Positions 1 to 9,676 are shown, counted from the first letter of the stretch. The stretch: DNA of 64,000 nucleotides from Bacteroidota bacterium (GCA_030684395.1 JAUXTT010000002.1:62001-126000), one strand, 5' to 3'. The notes: a model not told the origin generated them from the letters alone. Numbers and translations: made by a program.

Positions 1-1076
1 TTGGTTCCATCAGGTTTCATGTTCATACCCACATAAGCGAAGTTGTACGAATCCATGAATTTATGGTTGTAATTTTTCGTAAATAATGAGTCCTTTTGCA
101 ATTCCATTAAAGGCTTGGTATCAAAGGTTGTAGTAACATCAAACACCTGATTCAAAAAATCAAGTTTGGTTGCATTGTGATCTGTATTGATCTTCATGAT
201 GATCTTCTCAGGAAACGCATTTTCATAAATGCTGTTCTTTCCTGTCGACCAATGGTTCTGTTTTTTCACGAATGTGAGTGACTGATTTCTGTCCCAGGCA
301 GTTAATTTGTATGGTCCTGCACCTACTATAAAATTCGGATCCTGTTCGTATTTGGCGGAGTTGAATTCATTCGCCCATGTCTTCAGGTCTTCATATTTAT
401 CTGCAACAAATTTAGGGTCGTTGAACTGAATGAATGTATATTTTGCCAACACATTTCCTTTATCAAAAAAGTTACGCTGCATAATAGGGAAATCGGTAAG
501 TAAATGTACGTTGGCAATGTACTTTTCCTTCATAATAAATTTCACCTTATTACCTCCAAGATCAATCACTTCCTGAATGATTTCCAGCAAATGCCTGGTA
601 TCAGGATTGTTTACCAAAGGGCACTTATTAGCTTTAAAAGTAAAGATAACGTCTTCTACTTTCACATTAGCGCCATCATCCCATTTTACATAATCGCGAA
701 GTGTATACGTGTACTCTACTCCATTGGCAGAAATCTCAGGTGCTGTAGTTGCCAACTGAGGGAATATTGTGAGTTTTTTAAGGTCGTTATTTACCAGATA
801 GATTTGTGTATACAGGTTGATCTCCTGTTTCATAGCAGAGATACCATTTGTAGGATGAAGTCCATCAGGCTCACCTAAAATGTGGTAGATCACCGTATTC
901 TCCTTTTTCCAGGAAGGATCCCATTTGGTTGCATCCGGAATACGCTCCACCTTACTTCCTTCATCAATAACAGTTTCATTTTGAACGACCTTCACTTCCT
1001 TTTCATTATCATTTCCACAAGAAACCAATAATAAGGAAGGCAATGTTATAGAGAGCACAGCAATTTTGCGTAACAT
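1..1076 (-). CDS. ABC transporter substrate-binding lipoprotein, peptide-binding (SBP_bac_5) family, 3' part outside window
   Basis: The protein starts at the ATG complementary to 1074-1076 and runs off the left edge after about 358 codons. Its N-terminus (MLRKIAVLSI, then LLLVSCGND) is a lipoprotein signal with a lipobox cysteine near residue 20. The body has the features of periplasmic oligopeptide-binding proteins: EPDGLHPTN near the start, LRDYVKWDDGANVKVEDV (the usual W-x-DG...T/V-x-DV block), VGAGPYKLTAWDRNQ and YVGMNMKP near the edge. Proteins of this family capture peptides or similar solutes outside the inner membrane and pass them to an ABC permease. No permease gene is visible because the gene points out of the window. 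The family call is firm; the substrate is unknown. Confidence 0.88.
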   Translation of the reverse strand, partial: MLRKIAVLSITLPSLLLVSCGNDNEKEVKVVQNETVIDEGSKVERIPDATKWDPSWKKENTVIYHILGEPDGLHPTNGISAMKQEINLYTQIYLVNNDLKKLTIFPQLATTAPEISANGVEYTYTLRDYVKWDDGANVKVEDVIFTFKANKCPLVNNPDTRHLLEIIQEVIDLGGNKVKFIMKEKYIANVHLLTDFPIMQRNFFDKGNVLAKYTFIQFNDPKFVADKYEDLKTWANEFNSAKYEQDPNFIVGAGPYKLTAWDRNQSLTFVKKQNHWSTGKNSIYENAFPEKIIMKINTDHNATKLDFLNQVFDVTTTFDTKPLMELQKDSLFTKNYNHKFMDSYNFAYVGMNMKPDGT

Positions 1077-1099
1077 TTCCGATTTTTTTTGGTGGAATA

Positions 1100-1107
1100 C
1101 AAAGGTA
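1100..1107 (-). promoter_or_regulatory. -7 box of the binding-protein gene
   Basis: On the minus strand this reads TACCTTTG, a perfect match to the Bacteroidota -7 box TAnnTTTG, 23 bases upstream of the ATG. A clear -33 TTTG is not seen. Confidence 0.45.
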
Positions 1108-1175
1108 ACATTGTACACGAAAAAGTATACGATTAATAAAAAGATGAAAAATTAAAATTATTTTTCGTGTAAAAA

Positions 1176-1207
1176 TTTGTTTTATCAAAATGGAGTATGT
1201 ACATTTG
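1176..1207 (+). promoter_or_regulatory. Bacteroidota sigma-A promoter of the tRNA pair
   Basis: TTTG at 1176-1179 and TACATTTG at 1200-1207 are separated by 20 bases, matching the Bacteroidota -33/-7 arrangement (TTTG, TAnnTTTG). The -7 box ends 20 bases before the tRNA-Ser gene. Confidence 0.7.
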
Positions 1208-1227
1208 CAACCCGAATTTAAGGAATC

Positions 1228-1314
<87 letters not shown>

Positions 1315-1375
1315 CAAAAAACCTTAAACTTGGGTGCCTCGCTGCAGAGAGGCAAGCACAAAAAAAGATACCGAT

Positions 1376-1449
1376 CGGGGTGTAGCGTAGCCCGGTATCG
1401 CGCCACATTTGGGATGTGGAGGTCGTCAGTTCGAATCTGGCCACCCCGA
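1376..1449 (+). tRNA. tRNA-Pro (anticodon TGG)
   Basis: The acceptor CGGGGTG pairs with CACCCCG. The anticodon stem CCACA/TGTGG encloses TTTGGGA, giving anticodon TGG. The T-loop is GTTCGAAT and the discriminator A. It lies 61 bases after tRNA-Ser; the spacer holds a small hairpin (TGCCTC at 1335-1340 with GAGGCA at 1349-1354). The two tRNAs are probably co-transcribed. Confidence 0.96.
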
Positions 1450-1472
1450 CTTTTAGAGATTCATTCTCTAGC

Positions 1473-1508
1473 AAAAAGCAGCAAAATCAATGGTTTTGCT
1501 GCTTTTTT
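1473..1508 (+). terminator. Rho-independent terminator after the tRNAs
   Basis: A perfect 14-bp stem (1473-1486 with 1494-1507, core AGCAGC/GCTGCT) with a 7-base loop TCAATGG. The stem ends in a T run. It is symmetrical enough to work in both directions. Confidence 0.9.
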
Positions 1509-1549
1509 GTTTTTATCAAGTCCATAAAACAGCAGTTAATTTCATTCTA

Positions 1550-1599
1550 TTTGGGACCTATTCGGTTACCTCTTTTCAAATTGTATATTAGGTCCCAAA
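1550..1599. repeat. 11-bp inverted repeat flanking a 28-bp spacer
   Basis: TTTGGGACCTA at 1550-1560 and TAGGTCCCAAA at 1589-1599 are exact reverse complements. They lie in the gene-free stretch 1509-1725 between the tRNA terminator and the integrase remnant. They could be part of a mobile-element end or a decayed element; nothing else in this stretch is recognised. Confidence 0.55.
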
Positions 1600-1725
1600 A
1601 TGGAGAAACTCCTTTAAAATCAAGGCTTCCATTCATTTTTGCATTGTTTAAAGTTGTTTGCAATCGCCAAAAGGTTCCGCGAAAAAGGGGCCTAAAATGA
1701 TTGTCAAATTTAAACCTTGAAAAAA

Positions 1726-2195
1726 ATGAAAAAATCAAACTCATTTGGAGTACTATTCTACCTCAAAACACAAAAGCAAACTAACGGTAAAGCGCCATCT
1801 GCGCAAGAGTTACCGTAGATGGTGTAAGAAAAGAAATCTCTCTAAAACATAAAGTGCTTATTGGGAAATGGAACAAATCCAAAGAGCAGGTTTCCGGAAC
1901 AGATCACGAATCAAAATCTCTGAACAGGTATATTGATGAAGTCCGTACCGAGTTGAACAACTGTTACCGCATATTGCAAATAGATAATAAGCTCATCACA
2001 GCTGATGCCGTAAAAGCAAAATTCCTGGGCATTGATGAAACGCAAAGATCATTGGTAGAAATTATCAAGTATCACAATGATAATATGAAAGACACTCTGG
2101 CCTGGGGAACAGCCAAAAATTATTATACCACACAAAAGTATATCGCAGAATTTTACATGAAAAATGAAAGCTCTCAATTTAAATTGTATAACTAG
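1726..2195 (+). pseudogene. Tyrosine integrase remnant, frameshifted and truncated
   Basis: The reading starts at ATG 1726 (MKKSNSFGVLFYLK, the usual N-terminus of Bacteroidota phage/transposon integrases) and runs to GKAPSAQ. It hits TAG at about 1817, but the protein continues in another frame as RVTVDGVRKEISLKHKVLIG, then NRYIDEVRTELNNCYR, LITADAVKAKFLG, LVEIIKYHNDNMKDTLAWGT and NYYTTQKYI. These are the Arm-DNA-binding and SAM-like core-binding domains. The protein stops at 2195, and no catalytic R-H-R-H-Y domain is found. A full protein of this family is about 400 residues, so about 60 percent is gone. An integrase remnant beside tRNA-Pro marks an old integration event. Confidence 0.85.
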
Positions 2196-2485
2196 ATTTC
2201 CAGTTATAATGAACTTTACTAAGTTCTTTCAAAATCGAATCATGTGAAAATAATTTGCCCCGTATAAACTGATATAAAAACAAACGAGAAATCTAAAATT
2301 CGAGAAGCCTATAAAGTCTTACATGTCATTTATCTTGCTATGCATTTGCATCAACTATTTTATCAAAACCTGCCATTACCAAAATGGATAGTCAAAAAAA
2401 AAACGACACTATTTTGGACTACTAATCCAAATGCAATTATTCCAAATTAAATAAATACTACCTTTATACGTCGTAATTATTTTGT

Positions 2486-4450
2486 ATGCAAAAAATTAAA
2501 GTTTTGTTTTTAGTTTTTATATGTCATTTTGTTTGCATTTCTCAAAACGACAATATAGATTCATTAAAGTCGCAATTAAATTTCGAATCCAATCCTACAG
2601 CTAAAATTGATTTATTAAATAAAATTAGCCGTCAGTTTTATTTTAATGGAGAGGTTGAACAAATAATTCCATATGCAGAAAAAGCATTAATTCTTTCCGA
2701 AAAAATCAAATATAAAAAAGGGATTTGCTTGTCATTTAAAAATATTGGTACAGCTCACAAAATGTATGGTGATAACTCAAAGGCAATATATTATTTTCAA
2801 AAGGCACTTAAAATCAGTGAGGAAATTAAAGATAAAGCAATTCAAGCTGATATATTAGCTTACATAGGATTAGTTTATGAAGGGCAAGATGACTACAAAT
2901 TTGCTTTTTCTACATTTCTACGTTCCTTAAAACTTAGAGAAGAAATAAAAGATGAGAAGGGTATTGCAAGTTCATTTAATAATATTGGTATTATTTATTA
3001 TAACCAAGGTAATTATAACGAAGCACTAGTATATTACAACAAATCCTTAGACTTAAAATCTAAACTACACGAATATAGAGGTATAGTAGAATTATATAAT
3101 AATATAGGTAATGTATATATGGATCAAAGTAAATTTGATTCTACATTGTCAATACTGTTTAAAGCTTTGGCTTTAGAAAAAAAATTGCAAGATAAAAATG
3201 GTTTGGCCCTAACATTTAATAATCTTGGTCTTTGCTATAGGCTAATTAATAAAAATGATTCAGCCTTATTTTACCATAAAAAATCATTCGCTATTAATCA
3301 ATTAATGAAAAATAAAAAGGGTATTGCACTTGCTGCTTATAATGTTGGTTACGATTTTTTTAACCTAAATAAAATTGACAGCGCAAAATACTATGCAGAA
3401 ATTTCGTTGCTTAATAGTCAAATTATAAATAACCTTTACATCAAAAGAAGTTCAATTACACTTTTATCATTGATTAACGAAAAAAATAAAGATTTCAAAT
3501 TAGCATTACTCTTTAACAGAATGGCTTCTGAAATAAATGATACCATTTATAGCATTGAGTCCCAAAGAAACACTGCCGAGATGAACGCTAAGTACGAATC
3601 CGAGAAAAAAGAAAATGAAATTAAACTTTTAAATAGTGAAAACAATATAAAAACACTCGAAATCAAAGAACAGCAACATCGCATTAAAAATCATGGTATT
3701 CTTGTTGGCTCACTTATTTTATTAATTGTACTTGTTATTGCTTTAAGTTGGTTGGTGATTTCTAGAAAAGAAATTAAACAAAAGGGAATACTTAAAGCCG
3801 AACTACTTAAACAACAAGAACTCCGCACAGAAGCAATTATCGATACACAGGAAAAAGAACGCAAACGTATTGCTCAGGATTTGCATGATGGCATTGGCCA
3901 AACTTTGGCAAGTGTTAAAGTTAATTTGGTTAATATTTCTGTTCAATCTGAATTAAATTCAGAAAACAATTTAAAGAAAATTCAACAAACCATAAAATCG
4001 TTAGACGACGCGTATAAAGAAGTGAGAACTTTATCACACAAAATGATGCCCAAAGCACTTGAAGAAGTTGGTTTAGCAGGCGCTTTTAACGATTTACTTG
4101 AAAAAACACTTTATAGCCTAAAAATAAAATATACATTTGAAAAAGATAACATCACCAGGTTAAATGAAAATATTGAAATTGGCCTTTATCGCATTTTTCA
4201 GGAATTACTTAATAACATTTTAAAACACGCCAATGCCACCGAAATTTCAGTACATCTGCATAAAACCCAAACACATGTTATTTTAATTGTAGAAGATAAC
4301 GGAATAGGGATCAAACATAATAGAGAGCCAGGAACAGGTATTGGTTTATCAAATATTGAAACAAGAGCATATACTTTAAAAGGGCATTTTTCTATAAATT
4401 CGGAAGTTACCGGTGGTACAGTAGCTGTAATTAGAATACCAATTGTTTAA
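2486..4450 (+). CDS. TPR-repeat sensor histidine kinase (NarX/DegS-type HisKA_3)
   Basis: A 654-residue membrane kinase. Residues 1-19 are a signal peptide, about 60-340 are tandem tetratricopeptide repeats (for example NNIGIIYYNQGNYNEALVYY), about 350-400 a charged coiled coil, and about 402-424 a transmembrane helix. The HisKA_3 dimerisation domain has the phospho-accepting His467 in DLHDGIGQTLASV. The ATPase domain has the N box ELLNNILKHAN (from residue 573), G1 box DNGIGI (from Asp604) and G2 box GTGIGLSNI. TPRs outside the membrane may sense a protein or peptide. The regulator gene starts 16 bases downstream, so the two form a two-component operon. The next genes are T9SS cargo genes, which they may control (inference). 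Confidence 0.93.
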   Translation: MQKIKVLFLVFICHFVCISQNDNIDSLKSQLNFESNPTAKIDLLNKISRQFYFNGEVEQIIPYAEKALILSEKIKYKKGICLSFKNIGTAHKMYGDNSKAIYYFQKALKISEEIKDKAIQADILAYIGLVYEGQDDYKFAFSTFLRSLKLREEIKDEKGIASSFNNIGIIYYNQGNYNEALVYYNKSLDLKSKLHEYRGIVELYNNIGNVYMDQSKFDSTLSILFKALALEKKLQDKNGLALTFNNLGLCYRLINKNDSALFYHKKSFAINQLMKNKKGIALAAYNVGYDFFNLNKIDSAKYYAEISLLNSQIINNLYIKRSSITLLSLINEKNKDFKLALLFNRMASEINDTIYSIESQRNTAEMNAKYESEKKENEIKLLNSENNIKTLEIKEQQHRIKNHGILVGSLILLIVLVIALSWLVISRKEIKQKGILKAELLKQQELRTEAIIDTQEKERKRIAQDLHDGIGQTLASVKVNLVNISVQSELNSENNLKKIQQTIKSLDDAYKEVRTLSHKMMPKALEEVGLAGAFNDLLEKTLYSLKIKYTFEKDNITRLNENIEIGLYRIFQELLNNILKHANATEISVHLHKTQTHVILIVEDNGIGIKHNREPGTGIGLSNIETRAYTLKGHFSINSEVTGGTVAVIRIPIV

Positions 4451-4466
4451 TTAATTTTTTATATCA

Positions 4467-5126
4467 ATGAGCCCAAGCAAAATTAATATTATGGTTGTTG
4501 ATGATCATCAAATTTTTATAGATGGGATTAGTTTATTATTGAGTAATGAAAAAAATATTTCTGTTTACGCCCATGCCAATAATGGTAAAGAGGCTTTATC
4601 AATCCTTGAAAAAGGGTCGGTTGATATAGTTTTAATAGATATTGAAATGCCCGTCCTAAACGGTTATGATACTACTGCAATTATCACAACAAAATATCCC
4701 AATACAAAAGTGATTTGTCTTACCACTCACGACGAAAAATCTATAGTTCAAAAAATGCTAAACGCAGGTGCCACAGGTTATTTATTAAAAAATATTGATA
4801 AAGAAACGCTTATCAAGGCTATTAATAGCGTCATCAATGGGCTTTCATTTTTTAGTAGCGAAATACCTATTGCATTGGAATCTTCTGAGTCCACACTTAA
4901 TTTTAAAACCGAAAAGCAACCAAATAACATTAATACTCTTTCTGCCCGTGAGGTCGAAATTCTAACACTTATTGCAAATGGTTTATCTAATAACGAGATT
5001 GCGGATAAATTATCTTTAAGTCCGAAAACAATAGAATCTCATCGTACCAATATCATGCAAAAATTAAACGTTCACAATGTTGTTGGCTTGGTTAAATTTG
5101 CTATTAAAAGTGGTTTAGTAATATAA
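4467..5126 (+). CDS. LuxR/NarL-family response regulator
   Basis: A 219-residue regulator. The receiver domain (1-120) has the acidic pair in VVDDHQ, phospho-acceptor Asp58 in VLIDIEMP, the Thr pair in CLTTHDE and the conserved Lys108. The GerE/LuxR helix-turn-helix (about 152-215) reads LSAREVEILTLIANGLSNNE, then KTIESHRTNIMQKL. It is the partner of the upstream TPR kinase. Targets are not known. Confidence 0.95.
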   Translation: MSPSKINIMVVDDHQIFIDGISLLLSNEKNISVYAHANNGKEALSILEKGSVDIVLIDIEMPVLNGYDTTAIITTKYPNTKVICLTTHDEKSIVQKMLNAGATGYLLKNIDKETLIKAINSVINGLSFFSSEIPIALESSESTLNFKTEKQPNNINTLSAREVEILTLIANGLSNNEIADKLSLSPKTIESHRTNIMQKLNVHNVVGLVKFAIKSGLVI

Positions 5127-5422
5127 ATAATGACCCTCTTCCCTTTTTCTTTATTAAGCACAAGTTAGTTAATATGTGCAAAAAAACTTAAATGACATTT
5201 CCTAAAACAGCTAAAACAAAAAATAAGCTTCATGCAGTTTAGCCGGTTTTAATTCATTATCATCTGTAATTTACAGTAAACACCCTATTAATTTACAGGT
5301 ATTACCCTATTTTAATAAAAAATTCTGGCTTTAATTTTACATTAATTAATTGTTATCTACATTATCTATAAATTATTTTATTAACCATTCAATATCAATT
5401 CATTAACTAACGTTAGAAAAAC
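5127..5422. other. AT-rich upstream region of the duplicated cargo genes
   Basis: A 296-base region of very low GC without a convincing ORF, RNA gene or terminator. The only structure noted is a palindrome at its end (5407-5416). Confidence 0.4.
5407..5416. promoter_or_regulatory. 10-bp perfect palindrome CTAACGTTAG just before the start codon
   Basis: CTAACGTTAG is self-complementary and ends 6 bases before ATG 5423. It could be an operator for a dimeric regulator or a small RNA hairpin over the ribosome site. Chance occurrence in AT-rich DNA cannot be excluded. Confidence 0.25.
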
Positions 5423-7348
5423 ATGAAAAAATTAATTACAAAATTAAATTTAGGTGTACTGGTACTAATTACTTCAATTAGTAATTCATTCGCAACATCA
5501 TACACTTCAGTTACCTCAGGCAGTTATAATAATGCAACAACTTGGTCACCCGTGGGTGTACCAACAAGTGATGACAATATCATAATAGCGACAGGACACA
5601 CTGTTACACTTATTGCAAATTCACTTGTCAAAAATATTAATATTCAACAAGGTGCAGTTTTAGATAATGACATTTTTACATTAAAGATTAATACTACAGG
5701 AATGATTCAAAATCCAACTTATGAAAACAATGGCATTCACAATGGAACAGGAAATTTAATAACTTATAATGGATATGATTTAGAAATGAGTGGTTCAGGA
5801 ATAATAAATTGCCCTATAGAAATAGATAGTTATGGTTTAAGAATTAAAAACAATTGCAATTTGACCATTAACAATAATGTATTTCATTCCGTGCCAGGCA
5901 ATTTTGGCATGAACAATAAATATTTTATTGATTGCTCACAAGGAGGTCGTTTAACTATAAACGGTAATATTATAATCGATCCAAATTATACAGTTTCCAT
6001 ATTAAACGCATTAGGTACAATTATTATAAATGGAGATGTTGATTTTGATGGTTTTGCAGGGTCACATATTGATAATTCTGACAGCTTAATTATAATAGGT
6101 AATTTATACCTTGGTGCAAATTCTGGTTACTTTTGGAATGTACCAAATGGAGTTGCACTCTCAACTGTTGCGAGTGTAAGAGGCGATGTTTTCGGAGGAG
6201 GAAGTGGGCAATCTTTTATCTTTCAGGAGGCTAATGCTGTTATTAAATTTGGAGGGCAAGTATTCCCTACATCTGCCGATGGTGATTTATTAGTAAGTGG
6301 TATCAGTTTGTTAACGAGTTTTCCCGTTGAACCCAATACGGTAGAGTACAATGGTACTTCTCCACAAATCATAAAAGCTCCTTCTGATGGAGCTACACTT
6401 GGCGGTGCTTACACACTTAATACATACTCTATCCTTAAAATAAACAACACAAGCCCCACAGGTGTAAGCCTGCTGAGCACTAATATTGATGTTAACGATA
6501 CATTGTTTTTAATTGATGGGGTGCTTAATACAGGTACTAACGAAATTTATGTAAAAAACAATGCTACAAATTCAATAATCAATTATAGTGATACATCTTA
6601 TGTCAATGGAAATTTACGCCGCAATGTAGCACCCGCAGGTGGCAGCTACAATTTTCCTATCGGCAACTCCACTTCCTATCAACTAGCAAACACTAATTTA
6701 TTAGGTACTCACACAGTTGGCAACCTGTTAGCGAATTTCTCAAATCTTACATCGGGTACAGGTTTACCTATTATTGAGGGTACTAATAATTTTTCTACCA
6801 TTCTAAATTGCGGTGGCATTTCTTCAGGTGTTGGCAATATAAATGATGGCGTTTGGACAATAACGCCTGATGCTGGTACTGCAAACTACGATTTAACCTT
6901 AAATGGTAAAAATTACGACAATCAAACAACTATTAATACTATTGTGAAAAGAGCTAATGCTACTGCCTCTTGGTTTCTTTCTGGTAATTATATTGCTTCT
7001 AGCGGCAGTCAACCATTAATCACCTCTCGTACAGGCTTAAGTGGTTTTTCGCAATTCGCAATTGCTTCATCCAATTTACCAACTGCATTAAATAATAGTA
7101 TAGCTGCTAATCAATTTAATATATACCCTAATCCGGCAACCATCAATGTTATTGTTAATTTAAATAATCCTGATTATAAAAATTCTAAAGTAGAACTTTA
7201 CGATTTAATTGGTAATAAATTAAATGCAAGAACAAACTCAAATCAAAACCAATTAACAATTTACCGCGATGATTTAGCCCAAGGTATTTATGTTATAAAA
7301 ATTACCAGTTCCGAAAAATCATATTCTCAAAAAATAATTTTCGAATAA
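5423..7348 (+). CDS. Large secreted T9SS type A protein, first copy of a tandem pair
   Basis: 641 residues with a signal peptide (about 1-24, MKKLITKLNLGVLVL...SFA). The N-terminal part starts TSVTSGSYNNATTWSPVGVP and continues as a series of beta-strand-rich, Asn/Gly-rich segments (NLTINNNVFHS, GTIIINGDVDFDGF, LIIIGNLYLG) that suggest a right-handed beta-helix. The last about 75 residues (FNIYPNPATINVIV, VELYDLIGNKL, LAQGIYVIKI, SQKIIFE) are a T9SS type A sorting domain. So the protein should be carried across the outer membrane by the Por/Spr machinery and attached or released there. Its middle is nearly the same as the next gene's product. The exact function is unknown. Confidence 0.85.
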   Translation: MKKLITKLNLGVLVLITSISNSFATSYTSVTSGSYNNATTWSPVGVPTSDDNIIIATGHTVTLIANSLVKNINIQQGAVLDNDIFTLKINTTGMIQNPTYENNGIHNGTGNLITYNGYDLEMSGSGIINCPIEIDSYGLRIKNNCNLTINNNVFHSVPGNFGMNNKYFIDCSQGGRLTINGNIIIDPNYTVSILNALGTIIINGDVDFDGFAGSHIDNSDSLIIIGNLYLGANSGYFWNVPNGVALSTVASVRGDVFGGGSGQSFIFQEANAVIKFGGQVFPTSADGDLLVSGISLLTSFPVEPNTVEYNGTSPQIIKAPSDGATLGGAYTLNTYSILKINNTSPTGVSLLSTNIDVNDTLFLIDGVLNTGTNEIYVKNNATNSIINYSDTSYVNGNLRRNVAPAGGSYNFPIGNSTSYQLANTNLLGTHTVGNLLANFSNLTSGTGLPIIEGTNNFSTILNCGGISSGVGNINDGVWTITPDAGTANYDLTLNGKNYDNQTTINTIVKRANATASWFLSGNYIASSGSQPLITSRTGLSGFSQFAIASSNLPTALNNSIAANQFNIYPNPATINVIVNLNNPDYKNSKVELYDLIGNKLNARTNSNQNQLTIYRDDLAQGIYVIKITSSEKSYSQKIIFE

Positions 7349-7453
7349 TTCAATTTCTGTTTGTTTTAGCTGGTGAGTGTGCGCTCCTTGCATTTTTTTG
7401 CGAGAGTGTTTACAAATTAAATAAATAGTAAAAACACCAAAATTAATATTGTG

Positions 7454-9676
7454 ATGATTTATAAAGTCAAAATATTTTCACTTTTTATCTCAGTAACATT
7501 TTGCTGTTCCTACAGTTTATTTTCTGTCGTACGCACCTCCGTTACTTCAGGTAGTTATAATACCTCCACAACTTGGTCCCCAATTGGTATTCCAAGTTCT
7601 GGTGATAAAATAATCGTGTCTTCCGGACACACCATAACACTATCAGCTAATTCTGTAATTAAAGACGTAACAATACTTTCAGGTGGAGTTTTAGATAATA
7701 ATAGCTTTACACTAAAAATTGCATCACCAACAATTGCAAACCCAACATATGAAAACAACGGTGTTCATAATGGCACAGGAAATTTTATTTCTTATGATTT
7801 CATTAATTTAGAAATGAGTGGTTCAGGCATTGTAAATTGTCCTATTGAAATCAGTAGTTATGGATTGCTAATTAAAAACACGTGTAATTTAACCATCAAT
7901 AATAATGTATTTCATTCGGTGCCAGGTAATTCTGGTATGGACTCGAAATATTTTATTGATTGCTCACAAGGAGGTCGCTTAACCATAAATGGTAATATTA
8001 TAACCGATCCAAATTATTTAGTTTCCATATTAAACGCATTAGGTACAATTATTATAAACGGAGATGTTGATTTTGATGGTTTTGCAGGTTCACATATTGA
8101 TAATTCTGATAGCTTAATTATAACAGGTAATTTATACCTTGGTACAAATTTTAGTTACTTTTGGAATATGCCAAATGGCGTTGCACTCACAACTGTTGCG
8201 AGTATAGGAGGCGATGTTTTAGGTGCAGGTAGTGGTCAAACCTTTTTCTTTCAGGAGGCTTATGCTGTTATTAAATTCGGAGGACAAGTATTCCCATTCT
8301 CTGCAGATGGTGATTTATTTGCAAGCGGAATGAGTCTACTTACCGGCGTATCTGTTGAACCTAATATAATAGAATACAATGGTTCTTCCACACAAATAAT
8401 CAAAGCTCCTTCTGATGGAACTGCACTTGGTGGTACTTACACACTTAATACATACTCTATTCTTAAAATAAACAACTCAAGTTCCACGGGTATAAACCTG
8501 CCAGGTATTAATATTGATGTTAATGATACTTTGTTTTTAACCGATGGCTTAGTTAATACTGGTACTAACGAAGTCTATGTGAAAAATAATGCAACAAATT
8601 CAATAATTAATCATAGCGATACATCATATATTAATGGCAACCTGCGCCGTAATATTTCTTCTTCGGGTGGTAGTTATGACTTACCTGTAGGTAATTCCAC
8701 TTCTTATCAATTAGCAACTACTAATTTAACAGGTGCTCACACAGTTGGTAATCTATTGGTGAATTTTTCAAACCTTACATCGGGCACCGGTTTACCTCTT
8801 ATCGAGGGTGCTAATAATTTTTCTGCTATATTAAATTGCGGCGGTATTTCTTCAGGTGTTGGTAATTCAAATGATGGCGTTTGGACAATAACTCCCGATG
8901 CTGGTACTGCAAACTACGATTTAACATTATATGGTAAAAATTACAGTAATCAAGGATCTGTAAATACCATAGTAAAAAGGGGCAACTCGTCTTCCTCGTG
9001 GTTTTTGACAGGTTCCTATGTAGTATCTGCAGGCAGCGAACCACTAATTGCTTCGCGTAATTCCTTTAGTGGCTTTTCACAATTCGCCATTGCCTCTACT
9101 GCTGCAATAATTTTACCTATCGAGTTATTAAATTTCAGCTCTCATTGCGTATTTTCAAATAATAAAAAAACAGTTGAATTGCAATGGTCAACAATAGCCG
9201 AAACAAACAATAGCCATTTTACAATCGAAAAAAGCAATGATGCTTTCCAGTGGAAACAATTAGGCATTGTTCAGGGTACTGGTAATGCTAATCAAAATAA
9301 TTATTACTTTTTTTTAGATTCTGTTCAGGCAATAAAAGATGTTACCTATTATAGATTAACTCAAACCGATTTTAATGGTACAGAAAAAATTGTGGGCTTA
9401 CTATTTTGTGATTGTAACCTCACAACTACCACTAAACCTTCTTTTTTTCCAAATCCTATAACAGATAACTTAAATATCAAATTTGGTTCAAAAAATCAAT
9501 ACACATTAACAATTACTGATGTATTAGGAAACATAATAAAAAATGAAACATTTTTTCCTACATCAGAAAACGACTACATGCTTTCAATGGATACCCAAAC
9601 ATTTACAACAGGAATTTACTTCATTTCGATAATGTGGGAAGATCGGATTTTTACAGAAAAAGTAATTAAAAAATAA
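7454..9676 (+). CDS. Large secreted T9SS type A protein, second copy with a different C-terminus
   Basis: About 740 residues; I start at ATG 7454 rather than the GTG directly before it, because MIYKVKIFSLFISVTFCCS is then a good signal peptide. From TSVTSGSYNTSTTWSPIGIP to about residue 555 it follows the preceding protein closely (FHSVPGN, YFIDCSQGGRLTINGNII, GSHIDNSDSLII, GVWTITPDAGTANYDLTL are the same or nearly so). After GFSQFAIAS it diverges and carries an extra fibronectin-like segment (LPIELLNF, then LQWSTIAETNNSHFTIEKS and TYYRLTQTDFNG). A type A sorting domain follows (FFPNPITDNLNIKF...GIYFISI). It is a tandem duplicate whose C-terminal part was replaced or extended. Confidence 0.86.
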   Translation: MIYKVKIFSLFISVTFCCSYSLFSVVRTSVTSGSYNTSTTWSPIGIPSSGDKIIVSSGHTITLSANSVIKDVTILSGGVLDNNSFTLKIASPTIANPTYENNGVHNGTGNFISYDFINLEMSGSGIVNCPIEISSYGLLIKNTCNLTINNNVFHSVPGNSGMDSKYFIDCSQGGRLTINGNIITDPNYLVSILNALGTIIINGDVDFDGFAGSHIDNSDSLIITGNLYLGTNFSYFWNMPNGVALTTVASIGGDVLGAGSGQTFFFQEAYAVIKFGGQVFPFSADGDLFASGMSLLTGVSVEPNIIEYNGSSTQIIKAPSDGTALGGTYTLNTYSILKINNSSSTGINLPGINIDVNDTLFLTDGLVNTGTNEVYVKNNATNSIINHSDTSYINGNLRRNISSSGGSYDLPVGNSTSYQLATTNLTGAHTVGNLLVNFSNLTSGTGLPLIEGANNFSAILNCGGISSGVGNSNDGVWTITPDAGTANYDLTLYGKNYSNQGSVNTIVKRGNSSSSWFLTGSYVVSAGSEPLIASRNSFSGFSQFAIASTAAIILPIELLNFSSHCVFSNNKKTVELQWSTIAETNNSHFTIEKSNDAFQWKQLGIVQGTGNANQNNYYFFLDSVQAIKDVTYYRLTQTDFNGTEKIVGLLFCDCNLTTTTKPSFFPNPITDNLNIKFGSKNQYTLTITDVLGNIIKNETFFPTSENDYMLSMDTQTFTTGIYFISIMWEDRIFTEKVIKK

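Noticed and set aside
504-878. 124-residue plus-strand ORF
   Set aside because: It lies opposite the well-supported binding-protein gene and has a random-looking composition.
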